NCBI GenBank assembly: GCA_002964805.2
Contig: PUDQ02000017.1
Coordinates: forward strand, 533,379 to 597,378
Length of the DNA: 64,000 nucleotides
Direction of reading: 5' to 3'
Source of the DNA: Trametes villosa
Lineage: Eukaryota; Basidiomycota; Agaricomycetes; Polyporales; Polyporaceae
This document shows positions 24,145 to 34,522 of this stretch, in pieces. Positions within the stretch are counted from its first letter, which is position 1, and each line of letters opens with the position of its first letter. The translations under genes and the position numbers were made by a program. Below the pieces are notes generated by a model. It saw only the letters and a list, made by a program, of their open reading frames with translations. It did not search any database and was not told where the DNA came from.

Positions 24145-24567
24145 TGTAATCACCCACCATACCCCATGTGATGTCCTATACCCACTGTGAGTCGCGCTTC
24201 CTCTCTCCCGCTCTCCATCCCTCTCCGCCTTCGCTCGCGCCTTTCCTCTTTCCGCATGCTCAATCCGGCCCGCGCAGATCATCCCACCACCATCTATCAC
24301 GAAGTCACGAATATGCACCGGCCTCACGATTCATTCCCACTACCGTACCCTCAGGTCTACTCGAAGCAAAACATGCCGAGCTGCATTGTATCATAGGGGG
24401 GTTCTGTAAATAGCGCATAGGGTAATGGGCCATCGTGGGCGCTGCTAGGACCGGGCGTATCTTTCACACTGTCGCGTATCGCTGCATCTTGCATCTTGCT
24501 CTCTACCTACGTTCTGCACCATCCGCATCCGGCTCATTCACCTGTTTTCTTCCCCATCGCAATCATA

Positions 24568-26037
24568 ATGTCTACTACTGCTCTCTCCTCAGCTGGTGTG
24601 ACTCCGGGTCTGGACGCGTCTCCGCCACCACTCCCGCCCGACAGTGTCTACACCTCCTGCTACTGTGAAGAGAACATCTATCTGCTCGCGCAGGCGTTCA
24701 CTCAGCTGTCGGACGCGCACTCCACGGACGGCCGTGGGCCCCCTTGGCCGTGGCAACTCTACGTCGTATTCATCTCCAACGGCGGTAAAACGGTCCGCGA
24801 TTCTATTGATTCAATTATCTTCTCTCCGCCGCATTCTAAAGTGGCTAAAAGGGGGCTTCTCGAGCCACCGACCACCAGTGCGGCGGCGACGCTCATCGGA
24901 CATTGGCTCACTCCTCCACCGTCTAGGTCGCTCTCTGGAGCCAGAAGGCACGCGACGGTGTCATAATCTGGGACTACCACGTCGTGCTTGTCCTCGTTCC
25001 CCGCGCCCCGCACGACCCCGGGGAGCAGTCTGATGGCGCCCCCACGCCAGGGCGGCCGACGCGCCAGGCATGGGTCTACGACTTTGACACGACACTCCCT
25101 GTGCCCTGTCCGTGGATAGGTGCGCGTTCACCCTTCCCGCCCTGATCGCGCGGGCTTTTGCTGAGCGCGCGCATGTGCACACGATCGCGCTCCTGATGCC
25201 GCGTCCATCTGCTGCGCGTATGTGGGCGCGCAGAGTACGTTGCGGGGACGATCCCCTACGCGCTGGACAGCGCGCTCGCGCGCGGCATCGACGAGAGGTT
25301 CCATAGGTGCGTCCATGGCTCCTACAACTCCGCTGGCAGGCAACTCATCAGATCGCCCTCCTTCCCCCTCGCACGGTGCGATCTCGCGTGCGCGGGCCTT
25401 AGTCTGTTCAGGGTCGTGCCCGCGGACGTATATCTTGATCACTTCGCCTCCGACCGGTCGCACATGGTCAGCAGACGTCCGCTGCCCGTGCTTTGCCCTC
25501 CGCCGTCGCGCTGACCGGATGCCTATCGCGTCCAACACCCCGCCCAAACGTGCGCGCGTGCCTGCTTTGCGTTAGATCGCCCCCGCGCAAGCGACGATGG
25601 CCGTGGAGGCGCAGCGCGCGCCTGGGGACGGCGGGGATCGCAGGGAAACTGGCGGTGCGTCCTCGCGCCTCTGCGTGCTTCGCGTGTGCTTCTGCCCCCG
25701 CTCACGCATCGTTGTGGGGCACGTAGAAGTCCTGGAAGCAAGAGAAGAGGGCCCGAGATACTCCAGCCCCCCTCCGCCGTACCCGCCGCTTCGGGGCGCG
25801 AAGGCGCGCGCGATGGGGATCGCGCACAACCTGATGGCTTCGTTCGTGGCGATGGGCCTGGACATGAAGCCGGGAGAGGAGCTGGCCGAGGGCCTCGCCG
25901 CGCGGCGCGGAGGCGAAGGAGAAGGCGAGGGCGAAGCTGCAGGGTCCACGGGAGATGAGTCTATCCGGCATGGACAGGTGATGGACGCGGGCGGCTTCGT
26001 GCGCTGGTTGGCTGGGAGCGCGAAGCTTGCGGCGTGA
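24568..26037 (+). CDS. NTAQ1: Protein N-terminal glutamine amidohydrolase (NTAQ1/WDYHV family)
   Basis: Diagnostic motifs appear in order: [18 protein letters not shown] (catalytic Cys), [36 protein letters not shown] (the WDYHV motif with catalytic His), [17 protein letters not shown] (catalytic Asp), then [21 protein letters not shown] and the proline block [10 protein letters not shown] with a C-terminal domain ending [13 protein letters not shown]. The enzyme deamidates N-terminal Gln to Glu and feeds the Arg/N-degron pathway. Proposed exons are 24568-24840 (or -24792), 24927-25119, 25234-25306, 25403-25466 and about 25750-26037. Phases match, but the first donor and the 25467-25749 intron are uncertain. 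Introns of 87-283 nt are longer than elsewhere in the window. An acidic Glu/Gly insertion near 25915-25935 is unusual. Confidence 0.85.
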
Positions 26038-26800
26038 GGAGAGCGGGTGCATGTGCTCTGCGGGACGGGTGCGCGGGTCCGTGGCCTGAGAAGGGCTCGC
26101 TTGCGGTCTGTGCGCTCCGATGGGGGGCTGCGCGGGGATGTGTAAGCTGCGAGAGACATTCAACGAGGATTGGCCACACTTTTGAGGCCGCGTCCGTGGC
26201 GGCCTGCTGTACGTCCTACCACGCTCTACGCCCGACGCTTGGCATAAGAGCAGGGCGCCGTACTTCTCACATGAATTCAGCATGCTTGAAGGAATGACGC
26301 GGCCACTACGCTATTCAGTATTGCGGGGGTTGTTCTGCACGGGCGAATAGCGAGTAAGCAGCCCTACAGTGCGGGTCTAAGCTTTAGCAGTGATCCACTT
26401 GAGCTTGACTAGTACCTGGACGTTCAAGGTAGGTAGCCATAAGATCCCAAGAAGGACACTGGTCCCTTAAGACCACTGCCAGTTTCTGGCCATGAACCAC
26501 TCGGGTGTAGGTCCTCAGGCAGTATCATAACTTGGCGCTCAAGCGCAAGAACTCTACCAGAGTCACCGCTGACCTCCGCGGAAGATGGTGAGTGCGCACC
26601 AGCTTGAGGAGGCTCGCGCATATGTTGTCTGAGAGGTAAGAAAAGACAGATGATGACAGTCCGCTTGCTCAATGCTCATAGCCTCCGTGCTGCGACTCGG
26701 TGCTGCGATACTGAGGTTAGCGCCCATCACGGACGCAGCGAAAATGTGACGACATGTGACGCCAGCGTGACCGGGGAGCTTTCGCGTGTCTGGTGGGCGT
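26038..26800. other. Intergenic region left of the retrotransposon
   Basis: No gene is seen. This is the left flank of the element that starts at 26801. The bases just before 26801 probably belonged to the promoter of the BTB gene before insertion. Confidence 0.4.
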
Positions 26801-26933
26801 CCAGCCTCGTCTTGGGCTGAGACGAAGGGCGTGGAGGAGCGTGGAGGTGGCGTACGAGGGCGTACACCAGCTGGAGGGGTTGGGCTGGGCCCGGCCGGGG
26901 GCCGGGCGCGGACGCGGGGCAGGTCGAGCCGCC
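26801..26933 (-). repeat. Split direct repeat B2 (3' end of the element)
   Basis: This 133 bp sequence is identical to 27206-27338 (B1). It forms the outer left end of the element, separated from A2 by a 102 bp spacer (26934-27035) that contains a TATATA string. Confidence 0.85.
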
Positions 26934-27035
26934 GGGTGGGCGGGTCGATCGCTTGCCGCGGTTTGTTACCTGGTGTATGCCTCCGTGCGCGTGTGTGACG
27001 GTCTGCAAGCGATATATAGGGTGTGGTGGGCGGGA

Positions 27036-27206
27036 CAAAAGCGTGATAAGGAACTAGCTAGCAAGAGCGTGCGATGAGAGAAGCGAGCGGTGAGACTGGC
27101 GAGCGATGGGGGAAGGAAAATCGTCGAGAGCGCCTTCTAGGCGCCCGCCGCTCGGCTGGACGCTGGGCGCCGGCCTCTCGGGTTCGGCCGGCCCCTACAC
27201 TGATTC
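27036..27206 (-). repeat. Split direct repeat A2
   Basis: This 171 bp sequence is identical to 32566-32736 (A1). It is directly joined to B1 and shares the two bases TC at the junction (27205-27206). Confidence 0.88.
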
Positions 27207-27338
27207 CAGCCTCGTCTTGGGCTGAGACGAAGGGCGTGGAGGAGCGTGGAGGTGGCGTACGAGGGCGTACACCAGCTGGAGGGGTTGGGCTGGGCCCGGC
27301 CGGGGGCCGGGCGCGGACGCGGGGCAGGTCGAGCCGCC
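27206..27338 (-). repeat. Split direct repeat B1
   Basis: This 133 bp sequence is identical to B2 at 26801-26933. It lies between the recombinase stop codon (27409) and A2. Confidence 0.88.
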
Positions 27339-27408
27339 CTCCCCATCCTGTGGCGGCGCGCAACCCGCGGCGCGACCTGCGACGCGATCCCCAACCCCGC
27401 GCCGCTGG

Positions 27409-28607
27409 CTACAGGCCGTAGTTTGTTGCGAGGTTGGCGGTATGGCGGGACGCGACCTGCTCGAACGCTCGTATATACACCTGATAGGCTAACGAGCGCC
27501 AGCGCCCCATGATGCGCACGACTTCCGGGTCGACTTTTTGCGAGAGATAGAAGGACGCCCCGCCGATGCGGAACGAGTGCCCGAACGTTGTCCCGAAGCC
27601 GAGCGCAGCGAAACGGTCATTAACGCACTTGAGGGCTGTTTCCCGCACCATGGGGCGCGCTGCGCCTGTCCGGTCCCTCCAGCAGAAGAGTGGCTCGTGA
27701 GCCGAAGCCGGTACGACTTTCGCCAGGTTTTGCAGGGCATCGAGTGGGCACAGGGAGCTTTGCCGTACGAGAAAGATGTGCTGGATTTCGCCTGGCCGTG
27801 CCGTCTTTGCAGAGGGGAGGTCCAGCCGCGCGTAGTCCTTCCCATCGAGGTCCTTCCCGAACAGCGCGTTCGCGCGTGTGAGGTGGCGTGTCCGGTCGAA
27901 AGCGTTGCGGGACGTGACCGTTGCCTCGCCGAAACGCATAAGGCCCCAGAAGGCGCAGGCCGCGACGGCCCAAATGCACGCTTCGAAAGGATCTTCGAGG
28001 TTGAGCGTGACCTTAAGAGCCGCGAGCATGTGCAACGTGACCGGGGGGCGCGGCGGCCGGGTGCGCCTGTGCTGCTGCAGGTTGGCTAGGCCGCGCAGCG
28101 ACCAGCTGATCTGGGTGCGGTGTTCGTCGGACAGCGGCGGCGGCCAGCCTTGCGCCAAGTGCCACGCGCGGATTGCGTCGAGATATTTGCCGGCGACCTG
28201 GACTGACACGGGCTCGAATGGCACGTTGCCCGCCATGGCGACGTCGGACGTGGAGGGGTCGGCGGACGCCCAGAGGCAGAAAGAGTGGAGGAGTTCGTAC
28301 GAGGCTGGGAGGCGGTCTTGTTCCGGAATCGAGAAAATGTCGCAAAACAAATGGAATTTTCGCAGTCCTGAGCCGTATCCGGGCAGCGTTCCGCTGCGCA
28401 GCGATGCGTGCGACGCTGACTCGGCGATGAGGGATATGAGCGGGTGCCGAATCGTGTTCGCCGGTGGGGTGTTTACCCCTCGCCACGCAAAAATGCGTTC
28501 GTTCGCAGGTACGGGAGGGCGCAGTGGGGACGGCAGAATCTCGAGGGCGCCGAGCTCCTCTCGTATCGCGTCCCCGCCTGGCTCGGCTGGCGGATGCAGT
28601 GCGAATC
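27409..28607 (-). CDS. Tyrosine recombinase of the retrotransposon
   Basis: The recombinase domain follows a SAM-like N-terminal part (LISLIAESASHASLRSGTLP, YGSGLRKFHLFCDIF). Catalytic residues are visible: Arg in WGLMRFGEATVTSR, the H-x-x-R box in TTFGHSFRIGGASFYLS, Trp in RIMGRWRSLAY and the nucleophile Tyr in YQVYIRAFEQV. The protein ends ANLATNYGL. It would insert the double-stranded DNA circle made after reverse transcription. The frame is open upstream to 29913 but there it only shadows the RT frame. How the recombinase is translated after the RT stop at 28608 (splice, frameshift or re-initiation) cannot be decided from sequence alone. Confidence 0.85.
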
Positions 28608-30340
28608 CTACTGCGGGCCACGCCACGACTCTAGTAGGCCCGCGAGGGCGGGTGGCGTGCAGCAGCTGCTGTGCATGGTTGCCGCCGGGAAACCAGCGAG
28701 GAAGCCGGTGATGTCGCCTCTGGACAGCGCGTCGGTGACGTTTTCTCGACTGGGGATGTACGCCGCATCGAGACGGACTCCTGTCCGTGCCATGTGGGCG
28801 TAGATGCGCCGCAGGACCTGGTTCGTGTTTGCCGAGCGCGAGCGACCGCTGTTGACGACATGCACTACGCCGCTGTTGTCGGAGCGCACCAGTATGTTCC
28901 GCGTGAGGGTGTTGTCCGTCACAAAGACTCCGTGGTGCTCGGCCATGTGCAGGCCTAGCTCTACCGCGACTGCTTCGGCCCAGCCTATGTCGTATTGCTG
29001 GCGTGGGCCTACCGAGACGCCGCGTGCGTAACACCAGACTCCCCAGTACGGGCTGACAACGACTCCAATCCCGAAGGACGAGCTCGCATCTCCCCACCAT
29101 CCGACGTCCTGTGGCTCTGGCCGGAGCAGAGGGAGCTCGTCTGGGAGCAGCGGTAGTAGGTCTCGAACCCACCTGAGGTCGGCGCGTACCGGATCGGGGC
29201 AGCGTAGGAGCGCGCGGGGGGACTTGAATTGTGCGGTGAAACGTGCGAGTGAGCGGGTGAAGGGGCGTATGAGGGGGTATATTGTCGCCGCATGAATGAG
29301 CTTGCCATGTAGGCGGGCCGCATCGCGTGCCGAGGCTCGGTGCCCATCCGCAGTCCACGGCGCGAGGAGCTCCAACGTGTGTAAGAGCTTCTCCTTCGGC
29401 ATAGACACCGTCAGCGCTGCCAGGTCCCAGTCGAAACCGGTGAAGCGCTGTCGCGTCGCGAAGTTGCGTGTCTTCGGTACACTCCACGGCACGCCCGCTG
29501 CTGCTGTGAGCGCGATGAAATCGCTCTCCGAGAATGACTGGTGTGGGAACCTGATAACGAGGAAGTCGTCCACCCACTTGCGGATGGGTCCGTATCCGTA
29601 AGCCTCGTACAGCGCCACTAACATATCTGCAATTGCGCCGAACACACCTGCGCTCGATGCGAGTCCGAAGCACAGCGCAGCGTCTACGAGTACCTTGCCG
29701 CGCCAGGAGATGCAGAGCGCGTTCTGCTGATCGGGGCGCACCGGTGTTATGCGATACGCGGCTTGGATGTCGAACGTTGCGGCCTCGCAGCCTGGCGGCA
29801 AGCTCAGGAGTAGCGCTGTCACGTTCTCGAAGGTTCCCCAGGCGGTTGGGAATAGATCCGCATCGACGTGAGCGTTGACAGAGTCCACGAACGCCTGTTC
29901 GCGGTGTGACCAACAGTTAATATATTGCTAAACGGGTGTGCGTACGTCGTTACGGGGATAGGATAAATCCTGGATCAAGCGCAGCTTGTCCGAGTTGGGT
30001 TTTGGGACGAGGCCGAGCGGTGCCGTTCGGAAACGGCCAATGACGGCCTCGAGTTGTTCGGGATCGAATGCGAGCGAGTAGCGGCCAGCCGCTTGCTCTT
30101 CGAGAATGTACGAGTCAATGAAAGTGGCGTCTAGGGCGGACGAGGCGTGGTTCTCGAAAATTCGAGTTTTGTCGACGGGTGCGGTGATCCCGACGTCGAA
30201 CCCCTCTCGGATTCCGCGGACAACGTGGCTCCATTGGGGAAGGATGCCTACGTCGCTGAGCATGTGCTCGAGCGTGTCCGGGTCCAAGGGGGTGCAGACC
30301 CGTCGTGGGTCAGACGTGGGTGCAGCCTCCGGCGCCGTGG
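28608..30340 (-). CDS. Reverse transcriptase and RNase H of the retrotransposon
   Basis: Two coding parts, about 29946-30340 and 28608-29894, are joined by a 51 nt intron (29895-29945, GTACGC donor, AACAG acceptor) that removes an in-frame stop. RT blocks: FRTAPLGLVPKPNSDKLRLI, DLSYPRND, ATFDIQAAYRITPV (catalytic Asp), ALCFGLASSAGVFG and RKWVDDFLVI, where WVDD takes the place of YxDD. RNase H follows with VGWWGDASSSFGIG (Asp), WAEAVAVELGLHMAE (Glu) and ILVRSDNSGVVHV (Asp). The frame is different from Gag and overlaps the Gag end (stop at 30310), so pol is likely expressed by frameshift or alternative splicing. The exact pol start is unknown. Confidence 0.85.
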
Positions 30341-32546
30341 TTGGTGGCGCCGCAGATGCTGCAGGCGTGGTGGTGGGTGCAGGCGTTGCGGTCCCGGCAC
30401 TGCGACTGCAGGGCGAACGAGAAGCAGAATGCTCTCCCGTTCGGCCCCGTGAGTGCGTTCGGGCTGCGGGAGGTCGTGGACAGGGCCGCGGTGGGGCGTC
30501 CGGTGACGGTGGTCGTTGCGTTGCACGCGCTGGGGAGGTGTCCGGCGTGACCGCAGCGAAAGCAGTGCCCGGAGCCGGCTGCGCCGTGCTGGTCTGCGCG
30601 AACGCGTTTGGTGTTCCGCTGCGGCATATCGTCCGTTCGGGTGCGGCGCATGCCCGGAGCGCTTCCGGTGGCCTGGTTCCGCTGGGCCTGTTCCGCCGCT
30701 CCTTTGCGCTGGAGGAACTCGTTGTAGACCATCGCCCAGCGCATCTCGTTGCGAGTGCTGATGTCGTGCCTCGGCTCGGCCGCCGCCGTCTCCCGCTCCT
30801 GGATATCGTACTGGAACGCCGCGGCCCAGTCTGATGCGGCCGCGATGTGCACGACCACCCGGTGGTGGCTGGCGAGAGCTTGCGCGCGCGCGTCTCCATG
30901 GTGCCTGCGTACGAGCGCCTCGACTGCCTCTCCCGCGGCCATCCAGTCGGCAGAGGAGAGGCCGCGCTCGCCTCTACGGTCGAGGCTGTAGTCGCCCGTC
31001 AGGGCGTCGACTACGGACTTGTTCCCGTTCGTCTGGGCTGCCCTCGCTGCGGGGGTCATGTGCGTGTACGGGATGTAGTGGCCGGCCTTGATGGCGCGGT
31101 CCACCTTCTCGGGTGCCGCTGTCGTTTGTGTCAGTGTTTGTACGGCGTGTGCGTGGTTTGGAGCATTATCGACGGTACGGGCGATGTGCTAGTAGCCGCG
31201 CCGGTGATCATGCACGAGGCCGTGCATGTTCATCGGTGCGCCACTGCTTGTGCACCGTTCGCGCAAGGCATGTACATGCGCGTCGTTGAGCGTGCCGTTG
31301 CGGGCGTGCGGGGCGAGCGTGTGTGCGATCTCGAGTGTGTACGGGCGTGTGTACGTGTGCGGGTGCGTGTGATGTGTGCGGGCGCATGTATATGCGAGTG
31401 CGAGCGTATCGTGCGAGTGCGGGCATGTCGTGCGTGTACGGGCGTGTCGTGCGTAGATGGGCATGTCGTGCGTGTACGTGCGTGACGTGTGCAGACGGGC
31501 GTGACGTGCGTGCGTGCGTGTGACGTGCGTGCGTGGGCGTGACGTGTGTGCGTGCGTGAGGGTGTGCGTGCACCTCTGAGTTCGAATGCAAGCGTGTGCA
31601 AGTGCGTGCGCGCGGTGTAAGTATGTGCGTCGCGCTCGTGCGCGCATGCCCCTGTCAATGTGATGGTGCATGCACGCGCGCGCGCTCCCGTGCTGGTGCA
31701 TTTGTGCGCGACGTGTGCACGCGGTCGTGTCTCTGCGCCGCGCTGCGGGCTGTCTCACGATTCGCTGAGGCTGCCGCCAAGCCCTGTTTGGGGCTTGGAG
31801 GGCCGGCGTGGGCGGCTAGGCTTGTGACAGAAATGGAGGGCGTACTCACAGAAATCTAACGGGTCAGCGTGAAACCCCGGTACGATATCCGGGAGCTGCT
31901 TCGCGGCTGTGGTCCGTTGCGCGACTTGCGCCAGCATCGCCAGGCGGGCTTGCTCGATCACCGCGTCGTCGACCACGAGCGTAGGCGCCGGCGGTAGCGG
32001 GATCGCTTGCGGCGCGACCGCTCCGTGCCCGGTGGCTCCGGGTTGCTGGGGCTGCGGTGCTTGCGGGGCCTGCGGGGCCTGCGGGGCCTGCTGGGGCTGC
32101 TGAGGCTGCTGGGGCTGCTGGACGGCCGCCAGCATGGCCTGGAGCTCGTTGATGCGTGCCTGTAGCTGTTCCGGGGTGGCCTGGTGTACTTGGTGCGCCG
32201 GTGCCTGCTGCGCTGGCGCGTTCCGAGGGGGCGGTCCGGGCGGTGGGGCTGCTTGGACGCCCGCGCCGCTCGGTTGGCCGCCCTGGGGGGGAGGGGGCGC
32301 TGCCTGCGCGGCGGGCGCGTTTTGAGCCTCGCGGCGCTTCCCGGCTGCCTTGCTGCCGGAAGCGTTCTTCGAGCGCGTTGCCGCCGCGGCTGGCGCCGGA
32401 TCCTGGGGAGCCGCTGCGTTTTGTGCGCCTTCGGGCGCGCGGGAGGCGGACCTCGTAGCCATCCTGCTCGGTGCCGCTGCGTTGGCGGGAGGCTGAGGGG
32501 CGCCGCCGGGGAGGTTCAGATCGCTCGGGAGATTGATGCTTGACAT
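30310..32546 (-). CDS. Gag-like protein with zinc knuckles, 501 aa, 2 exons
   Basis: Exons 31850-32546 and 30310-31118 are joined across a 731 nt intron. The phases fit (T plus CG) and the total is 502 codons. The first half is rich in Pro, Gln and Ala with PQQ/PQA repeats and a leucine-rich helix (ATPEQLQARINELQAMLAAV). The second half has an Asp/Glu-rich helical region (NEMRWAMVYNEFLQRKGAAE) and three cysteine clusters: CFRCGHAGHLPSAC (CCHC), a Cys/His-rich stretch CRDRNACTHHHAC, and CSICGATNHGAGGC (CCHC). Gag would package the RNA. The start at 32546 is the first ATG after the A1 repeat; a start inside A1 at 32594 (non-ATG) is less likely. Without splicing, the first exon would end at 31755. 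Confidence 0.7.
31119..31849 (-). other. 731 nt intron of gag containing a GT-rich simple-sequence tract
   Basis: The intron starts GTGAGT (31849) and ends CGACAG (31119). Its middle, roughly 31310-31640, is a degenerate run of GTGCGTG/GACGTGC units on the plus strand. It is more than ten times longer than other introns in the window. Confidence 0.55.
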
Positions 32547-32565
32547 ATTGTAGGGACTGATGAGC

Positions 32566-32736
32566 CAAAAGCGTGATAAGGAACTAGCTAGCAAGAGCGT
32601 GCGATGAGAGAAGCGAGCGGTGAGACTGGCGAGCGATGGGGGAAGGAAAATCGTCGAGAGCGCCTTCTAGGCGCCCGCCGCTCGGCTGGACGCTGGGCGC
32701 CGGCCTCTCGGGTTCGGCCGGCCCCTACACTGATTC
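32566..32736 (-). repeat. Split direct repeat A1 (5' end of the element)
   Basis: This 171 bp sequence is identical to A2 (27036-27206). It forms the outer right end of the element and lies 120 bp from the start codon of the divergent BTB gene. Confidence 0.88.
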
Positions 32737-32856
32737 AATAGTGCTCGTCTGTTCTTTCACCCTGCTCGTCCGGCCTCCTTCACTGCTCGCGGTCGTGCTC
32801 TCTGCTATAACTCGTCGACGCGCATTTCAATCAACTACAGGAACCCTATAACCTCC

Positions 32857-34522
32857 ATGTCGACGATGATCAACGGGCACAGCGGACCAAGCAACGGCGT
32901 GGCACCATCGGGCGCGGAGGACGGGTACACGAATCATACCGGCCCTTCCACGAGCGCAGCTGCTACTGTAACCAACGGATACGCGCAGTGAGTCCTTTCT
33001 TCGTCACGCATGCTGCATGGCGGGAAAGAGGGGAACGTTGGGTCGTGTGGGCACAGAATGTCTTGGTGTTTGCCGAGTCGCGCGTGGGAGACCTCAGTGC
33101 TCTGGAGTGCATGACGCGCGGATAGGCTTGCGTCCGCGAAGGTGTGCGGCTCGCGTCGGAGTGCGGTTTATATGGTCTCAGCCTTACCGTCTTGTCGCGC
33201 GGGCCCAACCTTCTCGGACGGGGAGATTTTTCCTCTTTGTCGCTGGGGCGTCTATCTGTCGCGTCTTGTTCTCAGATGAGATGATCTACTTTCCTGGCGT
33301 GCTCTTGATCTTGTGTGCGCGATCGTGCTTACAGGACGTCTGTCCACAGAACACCATCTCTCTATCAGCTGCACAATGAAGATATCGTAAACCACCTATA
33401 CCAGACCGGTTTCCTGACCGGGGTACGTGCCTACACCGCTGCGGGATATGACGCACGCTGACTCGTTCTCTAGAATTACTCCGATATCTTACTGGTGCGT
33501 TCTTCTCACCGCTCTGTGCTGACATCGTCGTTCATGTTGGGTGTAGCACGTCCGCGCGACCGTATACCGCTTGCACGCGATTATATTGTCCCGATCACCC
33601 TACCTTGCGCACTTGATGTCAACGTCTCCACAGACGGGCAATCAACATGTAATCTACGTTAATCTTGACCATGAACCGGAGGTAACCGACGAGGTGCGTA
33701 TATCATAGTGTCCGCAGCAGAGTTCGTTGCTAACTAGCTTTCCTCAGGGTTTCCACCTGGGTACGCAGCATACCATTTCTGCCGAACTTGTGCGCTGACC
33801 TTGCTCTAGCATTGGCATACTTGTACTCGGGCGCGGCACTTACGGGTGTTCGTCCCGAAAACGCACGCGGTGTTCTCGCCGCGGCTTGTCTACTGGGGCG
33901 CATGGAAGAACTCTGCAACTACGCATACGAGATCTGCCAGCAGTCGCTCAGCCTCGATACTCTAACGTCCTGGCTGGACTTCGTTGGCACCATACCCGTC
34001 CCATCAGACGGGTCATCTACCCCCGTTGTCGAGCAACCACCACACCCACGAACGGCGATTTTCGGACCGTACGCGCAGCGATTGCGTGAAGACATCTTCA
34101 ACTTCCTGGTCGTGACGCTGCCGAACCAGGTGAACTATGGCGGACAGGCGACACCAACGACACCGCTGCCGGAGGGCTCCAGCCAACACAATGATGCGGG
34201 TCGCGAGACCCTGCTCCAGGTGTATGCGCGTGTGCCGTTCGACCTGTTCAAGGCAGCGATCGAGTCGCCAACGTTCCAGCTTGGTGAGTCGCGTCTTTCT
34301 CTTGCAATCTCACTGCAGTATGTTAATGCGCACAACCTAGGGTCCGTACACTCGCGCTTCAAGTTCGCGAAGGATGCTATCGAGCTGCGCAAGCAGGGAA
34401 TATCTCGTGGGACGGGCGCGGAGGAGACGGTTGTTCTCGCGTTCGGCGGGAGCAGCACATCGGGCGGTGTGCTCGTCACGCGCAAGCTGCGCCGGCGACA
34501 GCTGTGGAAGGTGAACTCCTGA
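32857..34522 (+). CDS. BTB/POZ-domain protein, 351 aa, 7 exons
   Basis: Exons 32857-32987, 33335-33422, 33474-33494, 33547-33693, 33748-33760, 33810-34283 and 34341-34522 give 352 codons exactly. Two are micro-exons of 21 and 13 nt. After a low-complexity N-terminus of about 45 residues, the BTB fold is visible: LHNEDIVNHLYQTGFLTGNY, SDILLHVRATVYRLHAIILS, RSPYLAHLMSTSP, then ALAYLYSGAALTGV and AACLLGRMEELCNYAYEICQ. BTB proteins dimerise and often act as cullin-3 substrate adaptors; whether this one does is unknown. The first intron (347 nt) is long. The promoter region is interrupted 120 bp upstream by the retrotransposon, so expression may be changed. Confidence 0.85.

Larger units (their letters stand above)
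26801..32736 (-). mobile_element. Tyrosine-recombinase retrotransposon with split direct repeats (Ngaro/PAT-like, DIRS order)
   Basis: The element is 5,936 bp and reads from right to left. It carries Gag with zinc knuckles, a reverse transcriptase with RNase H, and a tyrosine recombinase instead of an integrase. There are no long terminal repeats. Two repeat types are placed as A1 (32566-32736), coding region, B1 (27206-27338), A2 (27036-27206) and B2 (26801-26933). This A1-B1A2-B2 order is the split direct repeat plan described for Ngaro and PAT elements. Repeat copies are identical as far as I can read, and all reading frames are intact, so insertion is probably recent. Classification within the order would need an RT tree. 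Confidence 0.85.

Noticed and set aside
28608..29913. Upstream 430 codons of the recombinase frame as a separate N-terminal domain
   Set aside because: This stretch lies exactly over the RT/RNase H frame, and its Arg/Pro/His-rich composition is that of a shadow frame.
30341..30899. Extended N-terminus of the RT frame
   Set aside because: It overlaps the Gag zinc-knuckle exon in another phase and has shadow-like composition. RT-type sequence becomes visible only after about 30340.
31310..31640. A CRISPR-like or regular tandem array
   Set aside because: The GT-rich units are short and irregular, without conserved spacers. They are simple-sequence DNA inside an intron.
27036..32736. Repeats A1 and A2 as long terminal repeats of a Gypsy or Copia element
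   Set aside because: A2 is not at the element's end (B2 lies outside it), there is no integrase or aspartic protease, and a tyrosine recombinase is present.
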